A DNA stretch of 64,000 nt from Halotia branconii CENA392 (lineage in GTDB: Bacteria > Cyanobacteriota > Cyanobacteriia > Cyanobacteriales > Nostocaceae): assembly GCF_029953635.1 (NCBI RefSeq), contig NZ_CP124543.1, forward strand, positions 3,389,455 through 3,453,454, read 5' to 3'. The position numbers and the translations under genes were made by a program. How positions within the stretch are numbered: position 1 is the stretch's first letter; every line of letters begins with the position of its first letter. Of this stretch, positions 1 through 8,387 are shown one piece after another. The notes below the pieces were generated by a model, which saw nothing but the letters and a program-made list of their open reading frames with translations, did not search any database and had not been told where the DNA came from.

Positions 1-1
1 T

Positions 2-1567
2 AAACTAGATGTGTCAGAAATCTGCGAATCACCGGAGATAGCTGGGCCTGGTTTTATTAATCTCAAACTAAAAACAGAATATCTAGAAGCACAATTGCAA
101 GCTATTCAGACAGATTCCAGGCTAGGAATCCCCACAACAAAAACACCACAACGAGAAATTGTCGATTTTTCCAGTCCCAACATTGCCAAAGAAATGCACG
201 TTGGACATTTACGTTCAACGATTATTGGTGATTCTATTGCCCGGATTTTAGAATTTCAAGGTCATGATGTCCTGCGACTGAATCATGTCGGTGATTGGGG
301 TACGCAGTTTGGCATGTTAATTACATATCTGCGGGAAGTTTCCCCAGAAGCCCTGACTACTGCTAATGCTTTAGATATTGGCGATTTAGTTAGCTTTTAT
401 CGTCAAGCTAAGTTACGGTTTGATGCAGATGAAGTATTTCAAGAAACGGCACGTCAAGAAGTCGTCAGATTACAAACAGGTGCAGAAGATACACTACATG
501 CTTGGAAACTGCTGTGCGAACAATCGCGGCGGGAGTTTCAGATAATTTATGACTTACTGGATGTTCAAATAACAGAACGGGGCGAATCTTTCTACAATCC
601 TTTATTACCATCTGTTGTCGAAGATTTAGACGCATCCGGTTTACTAGTAGAAAACCAAGGCGCAAAATGCGTTTTTTTAGAAGGTTTTACCAACAGAGAA
701 GGTGAACCTCTGCCTTTAATTGTGCAGAAATCCGATGGTGGCTACAATTACGCCACAACAGATTTAGCATCTTTGCGTTACCGGATTCAACAAGATGAAG
801 CAAAGCGGATAATTTATGTCACAGATGCCGGACAATCCAACCATTTTGCCCAATTTTTTCAGGTAGCACGTAAAGCCGGATGGATTCCTGACGATGTGGA
901 ACTTGTGCATGTTCCCTTTGGTTTGGTGTTAGGGGAAGATGGTAAAAAATTTAAAACTCGTTCTGGCGATACTGTGAGATTGCGGGATTTATTAGATGAG
1001 GCGATCGTTCGTTCTCGTATAGACTTAGAAAAAAGATTACAAGAAGAACAGCGCCAAGAAACGCCAGAATTTATTAATGAAGTTGCCGAGGTAGTTGGTA
1101 TCAGTGCGGTGAAATATGCTGACTTAAGCCAAAACCGCACCAGTAACTATATTTTTAGCTACGATAAAATGTTGGATCTCAAGGGTAATACTGCACCTTA
1201 TATGCTGTATGCTTATGCGCGGATTCAAGGTATTAGCCGCAAAGGTGGTATTAACTTTGACGAATTGGCAGACAATGCCAAAGTTGTATTAGAGCATGAA
1301 ACAGAACTAGCACTTGCTAAATATTTAATGCAAATGGATGAAATTATTAGTACTGTAGAGCAAGATTTACTGCCTAACCGTTTATGTGAATATTTATACG
1401 AATTGAGTAAGAAATTTAATCAATTTTATGATCGCAATCAAGGGGTACAAGTGCTGAATGCAGAGGAACCACAACGGACATCACGCTTAGTTCTGTGTGA
1501 TTTGACAGCTAAAACTTTAAAACTAGGATTATCTCTATTAGGAATCCAGGTATTAGAGAGAATGTAA
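2..1567 (+). CDS. argS: Arginyl-tRNA synthetase, 5' end cut by the window
   Basis: Class I aminoacyl-tRNA synthetase that charges tRNA-Arg in the cytoplasm. The reading frame is open to the left edge: a GTG at position 11 is only an internal codon, because the residues before and after it ([11 protein letters not shown]) belong to the N-terminal additional domain of ArgRS. About 520 residues are present; the family usually has 580-590, so roughly 60-70 are missing. The HIGH-type signature reads HVGH after SPNIAKEM (about residue 62 of the visible part). The C-terminal anticodon-binding region (YAYARIQ, then [10 protein letters not shown] at the end) is complete. The canonical KMSKS lysines are replaced by the usual ArgRS stretch around KKFKTRSGD. 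Stop TAA at 1565-1567. Identity is very secure. Confidence 0.96.
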   Translation, partial: KLDVSEICESPEIAGPGFINLKLKTEYLEAQLQAIQTDSRLGIPTTKTPQREIVDFSSPNIAKEMHVGHLRSTIIGDSIARILEFQGHDVLRLNHVGDWGTQFGMLITYLREVSPEALTTANALDIGDLVSFYRQAKLRFDADEVFQETARQEVVRLQTGAEDTLHAWKLLCEQSRREFQIIYDLLDVQITERGESFYNPLLPSVVEDLDASGLLVENQGAKCVFLEGFTNREGEPLPLIVQKSDGGYNYATTDLASLRYRIQQDEAKRIIYVTDAGQSNHFAQFFQVARKAGWIPDDVELVHVPFGLVLGEDGKKFKTRSGDTVRLRDLLDEAIVRSRIDLEKRLQEEQRQETPEFINEVAEVVGISAVKYADLSQNRTSNYIFSYDKMLDLKGNTAPYMLYAYARIQGISRKGGINFDELADNAKVVLEHETELALAKYLMQMDEIISTVEQDLLPNRLCEYLYELSKKFNQFYDRNQGVQVLNAEEPQRTSRLVLCDLTAKTLKLGLSLLGIQVLERM

Positions 1568-1653
1568 AAATCAAGTATTTCTTAGTGTCTTTGTGCCTTA
1601 GTGGTTAATCAAAAGTAACCACTAAGTTTAGATTAAATAAGAGGCGATCGCAA

Positions 1654-1758
1654 ATGGTACAAACACCACAAAAAAATCTAACCTTGGCAGAGTTTTTGTC
1701 ACTACCAGAAACCAAACCGGCTAGTGAATATATTGATGGTCAAATCTTGCATTACTAG
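1654..1758 (+). pseudogene. Uma2-family (DUF820) nuclease, N-terminal fragment
   Basis: An ATG preceded by a HIP1 site opens a 34-codon frame (MVQTPQKNLTLAEFLSLPET...) that matches the start of cyanobacterial Uma2-family (PD-(D/E)XK-like) proteins. It ends at TAG after EYIDGQILHY, where a complete family member would run on for about 150 more residues including the catalytic acids. The remainder is absent: the following bases belong to a different coding frame (see 1752-1823). I read this as a deletion scar. It is unlikely to make a functional protein. Confidence 0.6.
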
Positions 1759-1823
1759 TGGGATTGAGCTTGATTGTAGTAGGAGTAGTATTACTAGTCT
1801 GGCAAAATAAAATTATAAGTTAA
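1752..1823 (+). pseudogene. C-terminal transmembrane tail of an unidentified membrane protein
   Basis: Overlapping the end of the Uma2 fragment in another frame is a 23-codon tail (LLVGLSLIVVGVVLLVWQN...) ending at TAA. It has the composition of a last transmembrane helix followed by a short charged end, as in small multidrug-resistance or DMT-type transporters. No start codon or upstream portion exists. The abrupt switch from a Uma2 start to a membrane-protein end suggests a deletion that joined two former genes. The source family cannot be named from this little sequence. Confidence 0.35.
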
Positions 1824-2743
1824 AGTGTACGAATGCGATCGCGTCTTCTGACTCCAGTAAATCTTATTTTTTAGTATTAAATATTACAAACATTTCCTGA
1901 ATAAATTCTCAGCAAACCTAATTAGGATTTCTCGGTTGTAATACAGCAATGAAATTCCGTAGTTATACTGTAACTATTTATCTAAAATTCTTATATTAAT
2001 TAGGTAATAGTCCCTTTTTATTGGGGAGTAACAGTAGTAAGCGAAAAGCCACTAGTATTTGAAATTAATCTATAGGTAGGTACTTAATAAATCAGAGGGG
2101 AAAAGGTTAAAGGGAAAAGGGAAAAGTCGCGCCACTTGCGTAGCGGGACGAAGTACGGTAAGGCAGCGCTGTCTTGGGGAGCCAGTCCGCCCTTGCGGTT
2201 TCCCGACTTGTAGGAACTGGCGTGGTTTCACCCATGAACGACTGCCGCACCCCTTGTCGGTTTTTATCTTTCCCTCTTCCCCTTCTTGATGAACTATCAG
2301 CTTCAAAGTTAAAGCTGAGTAGCCCATAAGATTGTTTTAAATAAATTAATCAGCAAACAGTATATAGATTAACTACTAAAAGCCCCTTGGCAATGGGAAA
2401 CTATATTTATATGATTACCGTCTACTTGCTTTATAGAACGCAGATAACGGTATTTTTTAAGCTGAAAACTTAACTTTTTCTTAAAAAGGAAGCAATGGTA
2501 CTAAGCAGTAGAATGTAACTTAATCAACTATAAAAACTTATAGATTGACTATCCAAAGCTAAATATCGTAACTTGCAATTAAAGCTTTATAAGCTATAGC
2601 TTAGATTTATTAATTTCTGTGAATCTATATTCCAAAATTTAAGATTCTCCGAAAAAATCTGGGTATCTAAATATTTAGAAAAACTTGTTATAAATTACCG
2701 TCAGAACCATAACTACTGGTTCGACCTTAAAGGGAGTTATGAA
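1824..2743. repeat. Intergenic stretch with a bounded repeat at about 2095-2290
   Basis: No convincing gene. Positions 2095-2127 are a purine run built of GGGAAAAG-like units, and 2268-2285 is the pyrimidine counterpart (TTTCCCTCTTCCCC). Together they flank a GC-richer core (2128-2265) that includes phrases common in Nostocales intergenic repeats (cttggggagccagtccgcc, gcaccccttgtcgg). A related phrase occurs at about 61610-61635. The 85-codon minus-strand open frame across it is just the repeat read as codons. Positions 2330-2743 are AT-rich. AAAGGGAG at 2729-2736 is the ribosome binding site of the next gene. Confidence 0.5.
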
Positions 2744-3652
2744 GTGGAAAACAATAAGTCATTTTTTTGGCCACAAGGAATATTAATTGCGCTGCTAGGT
2801 TTAAGCGCGAGTTTGAGTGTTGGCTTAATGATGCTGATTAAGCCAAATGCTTCTGAAGCCCAAAGTGGGCAAAGTATAAATGTAAATAACACGACTGCAA
2901 GAGTAGGAACTCAGCAGCGGATTGAGGAGTTAAAAGCAGCAATGCTTACAAGTTGGCAGCAAGAGGCCAAAACAAAAGGCCTTTCTTATGCTGTAGCACC
3001 CCGCTTTCAAGGAGTAACTATTAATTCAGCAAAACTTAGTCAAGGTCAAAAAGTAATAGCTTTGACTTTTGATGATGGGCCTTGGCCTGAAAGTACAGCG
3101 CAAGTATTAAATATTCTTAAAGAAAATAATATTAAAGGTACATTCTTTGTCGTAGGACAGAACGTCAAGAATTATCCAGACTTAATAAAGCGGGTGATAG
3201 CTGAAGGTCACGCTATTGGTAATCATACTTGGCATCACTGGTATCATTACATGAATCAACAGGCCGCCGCCTATGAAGTTGACCATACAACAGATCTGAT
3301 TTATAAAACTACAGGTGTTAAAACCAATTTATTTCGACCACCTGGAGGTATTATGCACAATGGCGTAGTAGCCTACGCTAGAAGTAGCAAGTATGCAATC
3401 ATTATGTGGTCTTCTGATTCATTAGACTACTCGCGTCTGAATGTACCCAAGTTAATTAATAATGTTTTCAGGCTGGCAAAACCCGGTGGAATTGTATTAA
3501 TGCATGATGGAGGCGGTAATCGTACCAAAACCGTCCAAGCTTTACCAGAAATTATTACTGGCTTTCGCAAGCAAGGCTATAGTTTTGTCACCGTTCCAGA
3601 ACTTTTAGACATGCAAGATAAAGACCATAAGTTAATTGCAAATAAAAAGTGA
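2744..3652 (+). CDS. Membrane-anchored polysaccharide deacetylase (NodB domain)
   Basis: Carbohydrate esterase family 4 enzyme that removes acetyl groups from N-acetylated polysaccharide (peptidoglycan or exopolysaccharide), probably on the periplasmic side. A single hydrophobic segment at residues about 11-33 looks like a signal anchor. The NodB domain (about 105-290) shows the motif series ALTFDDGPWP (catalytic base and metal Asp), GHAIGNHTWHHW (metal His), FRPPGG, SSDSLDYS and IVLMHDGG. The GTG at 2744 is chosen because AAAGGGAG lies about 8 bases upstream; the ATG at 2739 is in the wrong frame. A strong palindrome follows the stop. The exact substrate cannot be told from sequence. Confidence 0.9.
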   Translation: MENNKSFFWPQGILIALLGLSASLSVGLMMLIKPNASEAQSGQSINVNNTTARVGTQQRIEELKAAMLTSWQQEAKTKGLSYAVAPRFQGVTINSAKLSQGQKVIALTFDDGPWPESTAQVLNILKENNIKGTFFVVGQNVKNYPDLIKRVIAEGHAIGNHTWHHWYHYMNQQAAAYEVDHTTDLIYKTTGVKTNLFRPPGGIMHNGVVAYARSSKYAIIMWSSDSLDYSRLNVPKLINNVFRLAKPGGIVLMHDGGGNRTKTVQALPEIITGFRKQGYSFVTVPELLDMQDKDHKLIANKK

Positions 3653-3658
3653 AAAGTT

Positions 3659-3691
3659 AGATCCCCGACTTCTTTAAAAAGTTGGGGATCT
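3659..3691. terminator. Palindromic hairpin between convergent genes (repeat copy 1)
   Basis: AGATCCCCGACTT pairs with AAGTTGGGGATCT (13 bp, one G-T wobble) around a CTTTAAA-type loop. It sits between the stops of the deacetylase (+) and the mannosyltransferase (-), so it can serve as a two-way terminator. The same palindrome recurs at 46947-46979 and, in degenerate form, at 49231-49263. Confidence 0.7.
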
Positions 3692-3713
3692 AGACACCAA
3701 AAGAAGCATAAGA

Positions 3714-4988
3714 TCAACCTACCCAGAGATCTTGAGCAAATCGAATAGAGAAGGTGGCAAGTAAAATAAGAAAGAAAAATAGCGTCAAGTATCCCCAACG
3801 AGGATGACGAGATAACAATATGCCCAAAGCTACACTTAATGAGACAATGCCGTAAGCAAGACGACTGAGTGACCAAGTTCCCCCAGAAGCGAAAATTAAC
3901 CCCAAACCGCAGCAGCCATAAATCAAAGTAATAGGTGTCAATTCTGTGCGTAAGTGCCACAACAAGTAAGCGCCGCCCAAAACTGCGGCCATGTTAATCA
4001 ATGGGTCGCCTCCTAATATCCACCACAATAAAATTAAAATGGCAAAACCATAGTCTACTTTGATAGCGCCCAATTTTTGACGGTAACGCCACAACATATA
4101 AGCGCCGCTGACAATCACAGCAAACAATAAAGGAGGCAAAGGGTCTTTAATGGAACCATACTTCCAATTAGTTGTGCCAACTGTAATTTGCATCAGCATT
4201 TTCCACCAACCTAGCCAATCAAATCCTAAAGAAGGTCGCCACCCTTTTTGGGCTGTGATAAATGCTAAGGGATCACCAAAATTAATCGCACAATATAAGC
4301 TAAATAGCAGTATGCCAATAGCAACTGCTAAACCTGCAATGTAAGCAATAGGAGGTCTGCGTTGTTTCCAAGCTGCGATCGCAAATGCTGGGATCAGTGC
4401 TATACCTGTAGGACGTGTAGCTGTCGCCATTGCCCCCCAAACAGTTGTCCAGCCATATTGTTGTTGATCGAAGGCTTGTAAAGCGGCTGTACTAAGCAAT
4501 AAATATAGTCCTTCAGTATAAATTACAGTAGTAAATATAGATAACGGACACCAAGCAATAACAGCAGTAGACCAACGTGCAGCACTACTGCCATAAAATT
4601 TTTTAGCCCAGAAGTATAAAAAGTAAAGTGTAAGTAAAAATGCTAAGTTGTTTATCAGTGTGCCAGCTGCTTCAAACGACAAGCCTAGATGCATCAGCCC
4701 ACGAATCAAGAAAGGAAACAGGGGAAAAAACGCGATATTATGACCCTTGCCGTCGTTGACAAACTCATAACTAGAAATTGCGATCGCTCGATAATGCACA
4801 GTATCCCAAGCGTCAAAAACTCCCCAGCCAAATGTCGGCGTGACTTTTTCTGGTGGTATCGGTAATAAGGGAGCAACCAGCAACATGGCAGTCCATATAA
4901 ACATTCTGCTAGCCAGCCACATCACAGCAGGAAAGAATAAATCATTTTTCCATGATATTTTTTCGAGTCTTAACTGAACTTGAGCCAT
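3714..4988 (-). CDS. Gpi18/PIG-V-like membrane mannosyltransferase
   Basis: Multi-spanning membrane protein of 424 residues, mostly hydrophobic helices, resembling the PIG-V/Gpi18 glycosyltransferases that use a polyprenyl-phosphate sugar on the outer face of the membrane. Signature features: WDTVHYRAIA near residue 63 (the acidic WD..HY motif of the first large loop), FFPLFPFLIRG near 89, and YTEGLYLLLS near 157. It starts at ATG 4986-4988 and ends convergently with the deacetylase across a hairpin. The real acceptor in bacteria is unknown for most of these proteins; family assignment is good, the substrate is inference. Confidence 0.75.
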   Translation of the reverse strand: MAQVQLRLEKISWKNDLFFPAVMWLASRMFIWTAMLLVAPLLPIPPEKVTPTFGWGVFDAWDTVHYRAIAISSYEFVNDGKGHNIAFFPLFPFLIRGLMHLGLSFEAAGTLINNLAFLLTLYFLYFWAKKFYGSSAARWSTAVIAWCPLSIFTTVIYTEGLYLLLSTAALQAFDQQQYGWTTVWGAMATATRPTGIALIPAFAIAAWKQRRPPIAYIAGLAVAIGILLFSLYCAINFGDPLAFITAQKGWRPSLGFDWLGWWKMLMQITVGTTNWKYGSIKDPLPPLLFAVIVSGAYMLWRYRQKLGAIKVDYGFAILILLWWILGGDPLINMAAVLGGAYLLWHLRTELTPITLIYGCCGLGLIFASGGTWSLSRLAYGIVSLSVALGILLSRHPRWGYLTLFFFLILLATFSIRFAQDLWVG

Positions 4989-5535
4989 AAGTTTTAATGT
5001 TTTAAAAGATTTACGTTATGCGGGTCAGTTGTCAGTTGTTTTTAGCCAGGACTTACGCAACTGGCACAGTGCGATCACATTTATGTAGTACATAAATACT
5101 ATATAAAAGTGGCATACCCAAAGGAAATTGATGAAATTAGTAACAGTAATTGGCTGTATTAAGTATTCATCAAATCATGAGGAAATTAGCTGAGGATGCA
5201 TAAAATCAATTTTGTAAATTGAGGAGATTTACTAAACTTAATGATTGCCAGTACTTGTTAAACGGTATTACTACGAGCTAATTTTAGCCAAGCTTACATT
5301 AGTTAACATAGTTTAATTTATTCTCACCAAAAGGCGGCGGGAAGCCCACTTCTTCAAGGAGTGTCCGGGATAGTCGCCCCGCCACCGTCAAGTATCAGTA
5401 GTCAGTGGTCAGTAGCACTCGTCAACTGACTACTGACCACTGACACGAAATCCCGCCCCTTCCAGGGGTGGGATGAGCTTAACGACTTACTTAAGTAAAC
5501 TAACAGAAATAAATCAAACTATGGAATTAGATCAA
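4989..5535. repeat. Repeat-rich intergenic region with IS200/IS605-like end sequences
   Basis: No gene. At 5048-5059 there is a lone AGGACTTACGCA, the same 12-mer that forms the ends of the MITE at 23181-23343. At about 5330-5475 several hairpins are packed together: CGGCGGGAAGCCCACTTC...AAGGAGTG (resembles the subterminal hairpin of IS200/IS605 elements), a perfect 15-bp inverted repeat at 5401-5415/5430-5444 (GTCAGTGGTCAGTAG), and CCCGCCCCT/AGGGGTGGG at 5452-5460/5464-5472. A diverged relative of the last part occurs at about 14897-14937. Read as remnants of a small mobile repeat. Confidence 0.5.
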
Positions 5536-7734
5536 TTACAATTTTGGTAAAATTTTTGGTATCAAATAACCAGGGACTTTAGATAAAGCCAGATTTTGTC
5601 CTTGTATCCCTAATTCATTGTGGAAAGCCCGAATCGTTTTGACAATATAAGTTAGGGTTATTTGCTCAGCTTCTGGTTGTTCTTTCAATCCATTTAAAGC
5701 TTGTAGATGGTTGTTTAATGCTGCTTCTAAATGTTGCGATCGCGCTGCTTTTTCACCACTAAAATATTGGTCTGTCACTAACTGATAATGTGCTAATCCC
5801 AAGTTATTATGAGCAGCAAACAAATCAAAATTTAAAGATGTATTACTAAGTGAGTGAGCTAAGGCAATGGCTTCTTCATAAGCATTAATACATAGTTTAA
5901 GTAAAGCTTGTCTAACATCTTTGGTCGTCTCAGGTAAGTTTGCTAAATGCCAGTAAGCAGTCCCAAGATTATTTTGTGTAGCGGCGCAAGCATTGGGAAC
6001 ATTAGCTGGAGTCCGATATTTTAAAGCTTCCCGGTAGACATCAATAGCTAATTTTAGATTTTGAGCTGGTTGTTCGTATTGGGCAAGATTCCAATAGGCA
6101 GTGCCGATATTATTTTGAATCATGCCATATTTGAGTGGTTCTTGTGCGGCGTTGTAGTGAGTTAATGCTTCATTATAAGCTGCGATCGCTTGTTGTAAAT
6201 GTACCACTGGTTGATTATATTGTCCTAAATGCCAATAAGCAGTACCTAAATTATTCTGGCAAGCTGCATACTTTAAAGGATCTATTTCGGCTGTACGATA
6301 GCGTAAAGCTTCTGTATAAGCTGAAACTGCTTGTTCCCAGTTTTCAATCGGTTGTGAAAAACGAGCTAAATCACCATAAGCTGTTCCCAGATTATTTTGT
6401 ACCCGCGCATAAGTTTCTGGATGCGTCTGTGGTGAAATTGACTTTAAAGCAAATTGATAAAATTCAATTCCTTGCTCAATATAAGTTTGCGCTTCGGCTG
6501 AATTGGGTGGGATGCGATGTAGCATCCAGTAAAGTGTACCCAAATCATTTAAAATATCTGCAAGTTGTGGTGAAGCATCATCGTAGGCGATCGCTTCTTG
6601 ATAAGCAACAATTGCTACCATCAAATTTTCTAGGTTTGACTGTCCTTGCTCAATCCGCAGCCGATATAAGTTTCCTAACTGCTGATAAGCTGCTGCTAGA
6701 ACTTCCCCTGAAGCTTGCTGTGAATGTAAACCCTCAATTTCTAACAAAAGTTGTTGCGGTTGCCAATTGTCCTGTTTATTTTGAGCAATTTTCTGATTCA
6801 TCGTTGCTATGACTAGCTCTTTTAATTCTTTGCTCACATGAGTTAATGATGACAGCGATGAGCTATTACTACTTGACCTAGCAGTGGATACTTGTTGCTG
6901 TGGCACAGTCTGTAATAATTCCGGGGTTGCATCTTCGTCGGGTGACTGTGACTTTGCTGTCAAATTTGCATCATCACCAAAAATTTTTTCTGTAATATCC
7001 GTACTTTGAGGTTCTGCTTCAATGACCGATTTTTCTAGTTCATCTAGAATAGATTGCTCTAAATTTTTTAAATCTGAACTTCTAGAATTGGAAAAACGTT
7101 CTGGATAGTCTGGATTTTTTGTCGTTGGTGTGGGTTCTCCAGCAAACATGAATACACCAGTACGCCAACGCCAAAACTGAGGAACCGACTGTTGAATAGT
7201 AGAGAACCAAGGACGTGATACCCACAACAACACACTAGATTCAATAAATCGACTAGATTCTTGACCAGAAAAATACTGCTCACTGAAACGTAGATGATGT
7301 AAAAAAGAACGCTGTACAGCAACCGATTGTTTAGTTAGCTGCTCCACACCTACAATCTGGAATGTCGGTATGGGCAACGGTCTTCCAGGTGTATCTTTTG
7401 ATGTACCCACAACTGGCGGTGGATAATTGGCCAACCATTGATTGATCTGAGCTATGGGATTTGGATCGTTTAAATTCAGCCGCAAAGTCACCAATCGCGG
7501 ATAAGCTGGAGTGCTAGTCGCTTGTCTATGTAATGGTTGATATAAGACTTGTCCAACTGGATAAGCCAAAGTTGAATGCAAGCGAGCCGCTACTTGATTT
7601 CTCAAATGTAAATCATCACAGACAGCTAAAAAGAGTTGCCGCCGTAAGTCGAGACTGAGGGCAAGTTTTAGACGGTGATAGACTTGCCGATTCCAAGCAA
7701 AATTATTGGAGTGTGCAGTATCATTCACGCTCAT
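5536..7734 (-). CDS. Tetratricopeptide repeat protein
   Basis: Protein of 732 residues. The first about 220 residues form a globular part without a familiar motif (it starts MSVNDTAHSNNFAWNRQVYH). A Ser/Asp/Glu/Gln-rich linker at about 225-310 follows. From about 345 to 680 there are tandem TPR helices with the recurring phrase NNLGTAYWHLAQY/..PL.YA..QNN (at least five repeats), the usual protein-interaction superhelix. No signal peptide or transmembrane helix, so probably cytoplasmic. It stands alone on its strand with gaps on both sides. The N-terminal part recurs in cyanobacterial TPR proteins, but its role is not known to me. Confidence 0.85.
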   Translation of the reverse strand: MSVNDTAHSNNFAWNRQVYHRLKLALSLDLRRQLFLAVCDDLHLRNQVAARLHSTLAYPVGQVLYQPLHRQATSTPAYPRLVTLRLNLNDPNPIAQINQWLANYPPPVVGTSKDTPGRPLPIPTFQIVGVEQLTKQSVAVQRSFLHHLRFSEQYFSGQESSRFIESSVLLWVSRPWFSTIQQSVPQFWRWRTGVFMFAGEPTPTTKNPDYPERFSNSRSSDLKNLEQSILDELEKSVIEAEPQSTDITEKIFGDDANLTAKSQSPDEDATPELLQTVPQQQVSTARSSSNSSSLSSLTHVSKELKELVIATMNQKIAQNKQDNWQPQQLLLEIEGLHSQQASGEVLAAAYQQLGNLYRLRIEQGQSNLENLMVAIVAYQEAIAYDDASPQLADILNDLGTLYWMLHRIPPNSAEAQTYIEQGIEFYQFALKSISPQTHPETYARVQNNLGTAYGDLARFSQPIENWEQAVSAYTEALRYRTAEIDPLKYAACQNNLGTAYWHLGQYNQPVVHLQQAIAAYNEALTHYNAAQEPLKYGMIQNNIGTAYWNLAQYEQPAQNLKLAIDVYREALKYRTPANVPNACAATQNNLGTAYWHLANLPETTKDVRQALLKLCINAYEEAIALAHSLSNTSLNFDLFAAHNNLGLAHYQLVTDQYFSGEKAARSQHLEAALNNHLQALNGLKEQPEAEQITLTYIVKTIRAFHNELGIQGQNLALSKVPGYLIPKILPKL

Positions 7735-7778
7735 GGCGGCTAAAGAGCCAAAGATACAGTTTATATCTTCTTAATACC

Positions 7779-7810
7779 AATTCGTAATTCGTAATTCGTA
7801 ATTCGTAATT
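7779..7810. repeat. Short tandem repeat, unit AATTCGT, about 4.6 copies
   Basis: Four perfect head-to-tail copies of AATTCGT plus a partial AATT, just upstream of the TPR gene start. Such heptamer STRRs are common in heterocystous cyanobacteria and vary in copy number. Confidence 0.85.
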
Positions 7811-7912
7811 TTAAGAAGCGTCAAATTTTATGATAAAACAAGCTTTAAGATTAATTAGAAAATAAAAGTATAATTAGATACTGTGTAAACTATTGCAATT
7901 TTCACAAAAAAT

Positions 7913-7944
7913 AAAAAACCAGGCTCCTACCAAAAGGGGAACCT
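7913..7944 (-). terminator. Rho-independent terminator of the ssl1498-like gene
   Basis: Read on the minus strand, AGGTTCC pairs with GGAGCCT (one wobble) across a 10-base loop and is followed by GGTTTTTT. It lies about 40 bases after the stop of the small gene at 7984-8163. Confidence 0.7.
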
Positions 7945-7983
7945 GAAGACCAAAAAATTAATTTTTATTAAAACTGTTGATGC

Positions 7984-8163
7984 TTAACTGACATTAGAAA
8001 CAGAGAAGGCAACAAAAATTAAGCCGCCAACCAAAGCTGTAGCGGCGACTCCCAAGATAATATAATTACGTTTTTGTCCCTCTGTAGGGGGTTCTGCTTG
8101 GTAAACCTTTGGTTCTTGGGCAAAATTATTCAGGCGACCGCCTTCTTCGCTTGTATAGGGCAT
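7984..8163 (-). CDS. ssl1498-family light-harvesting-like protein
   Basis: A 59-residue protein beginning MPYTSEEGGRLNNFAQEPKV, with one hydrophobic helix at about 35-55 and the end SVSNVS. The N-terminal MPYT(S/E)EEGGRLNNFA phrase is the hallmark of the cyanobacterial ssl1498 family, small thylakoid-associated proteins named for a Synechocystis gene and loosely related to light-harvesting-like (HLIP-type) proteins. It is monocistronic, with its own terminator at 7913-7944. The assignment rests on the conserved N-terminus and length; the precise role is not established. Confidence 0.75.
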   Translation of the reverse strand: MPYTSEEGGRLNNFAQEPKVYQAEPPTEGQKRNYIILGVAATALVGGLIFVAFSVSNVS

Positions 8164-8282
8164 GAATGAGTTCCTTATTCTGAATCTTTCATTAATGTTA
8201 CAGAAATCTATATATTATGCTCTCATATTAAGAGACAAATCGTAACATCACTTAAAAATCCAGAATCAAAAACAAGCAGGTG

Positions 8283-8387
8283 CAATTCCTCTTCTTTATC
8301 CCCCTGCTCCCTTGCCTCCGGTCACTGAGCGTTGGTTGCTGAGCGCAGTCGAAGCAAGCCGAAGTGCTGCCCCTTTGCCTCCCTACA
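8283..8387. repeat. Nostocales-type short repeats between genes
   Basis: Contains CCCCTGCTCCCTTGCCTCC and CACTGAGCG...GAGCGCAGTCGAAG units. Relatives occur at about 14831-14852, 28700-28790 and 61455-61475. Non-coding. Confidence 0.55.

Noticed and set aside
2070..2327. 85-codon minus-strand open frame
   Set aside because: It covers a bounded intergenic repeat; composition and lack of a ribosome site argue against a gene.
6135..6812. 225-codon frame antisense to the TPR gene
   Set aside because: It mirrors the repetitive TPR codons; no start context or domain.
7779..7810. Tandem AATTCGT considered as a CRISPR-like array
   Set aside because: Seven-base units without spacers; an ordinary short tandem repeat.
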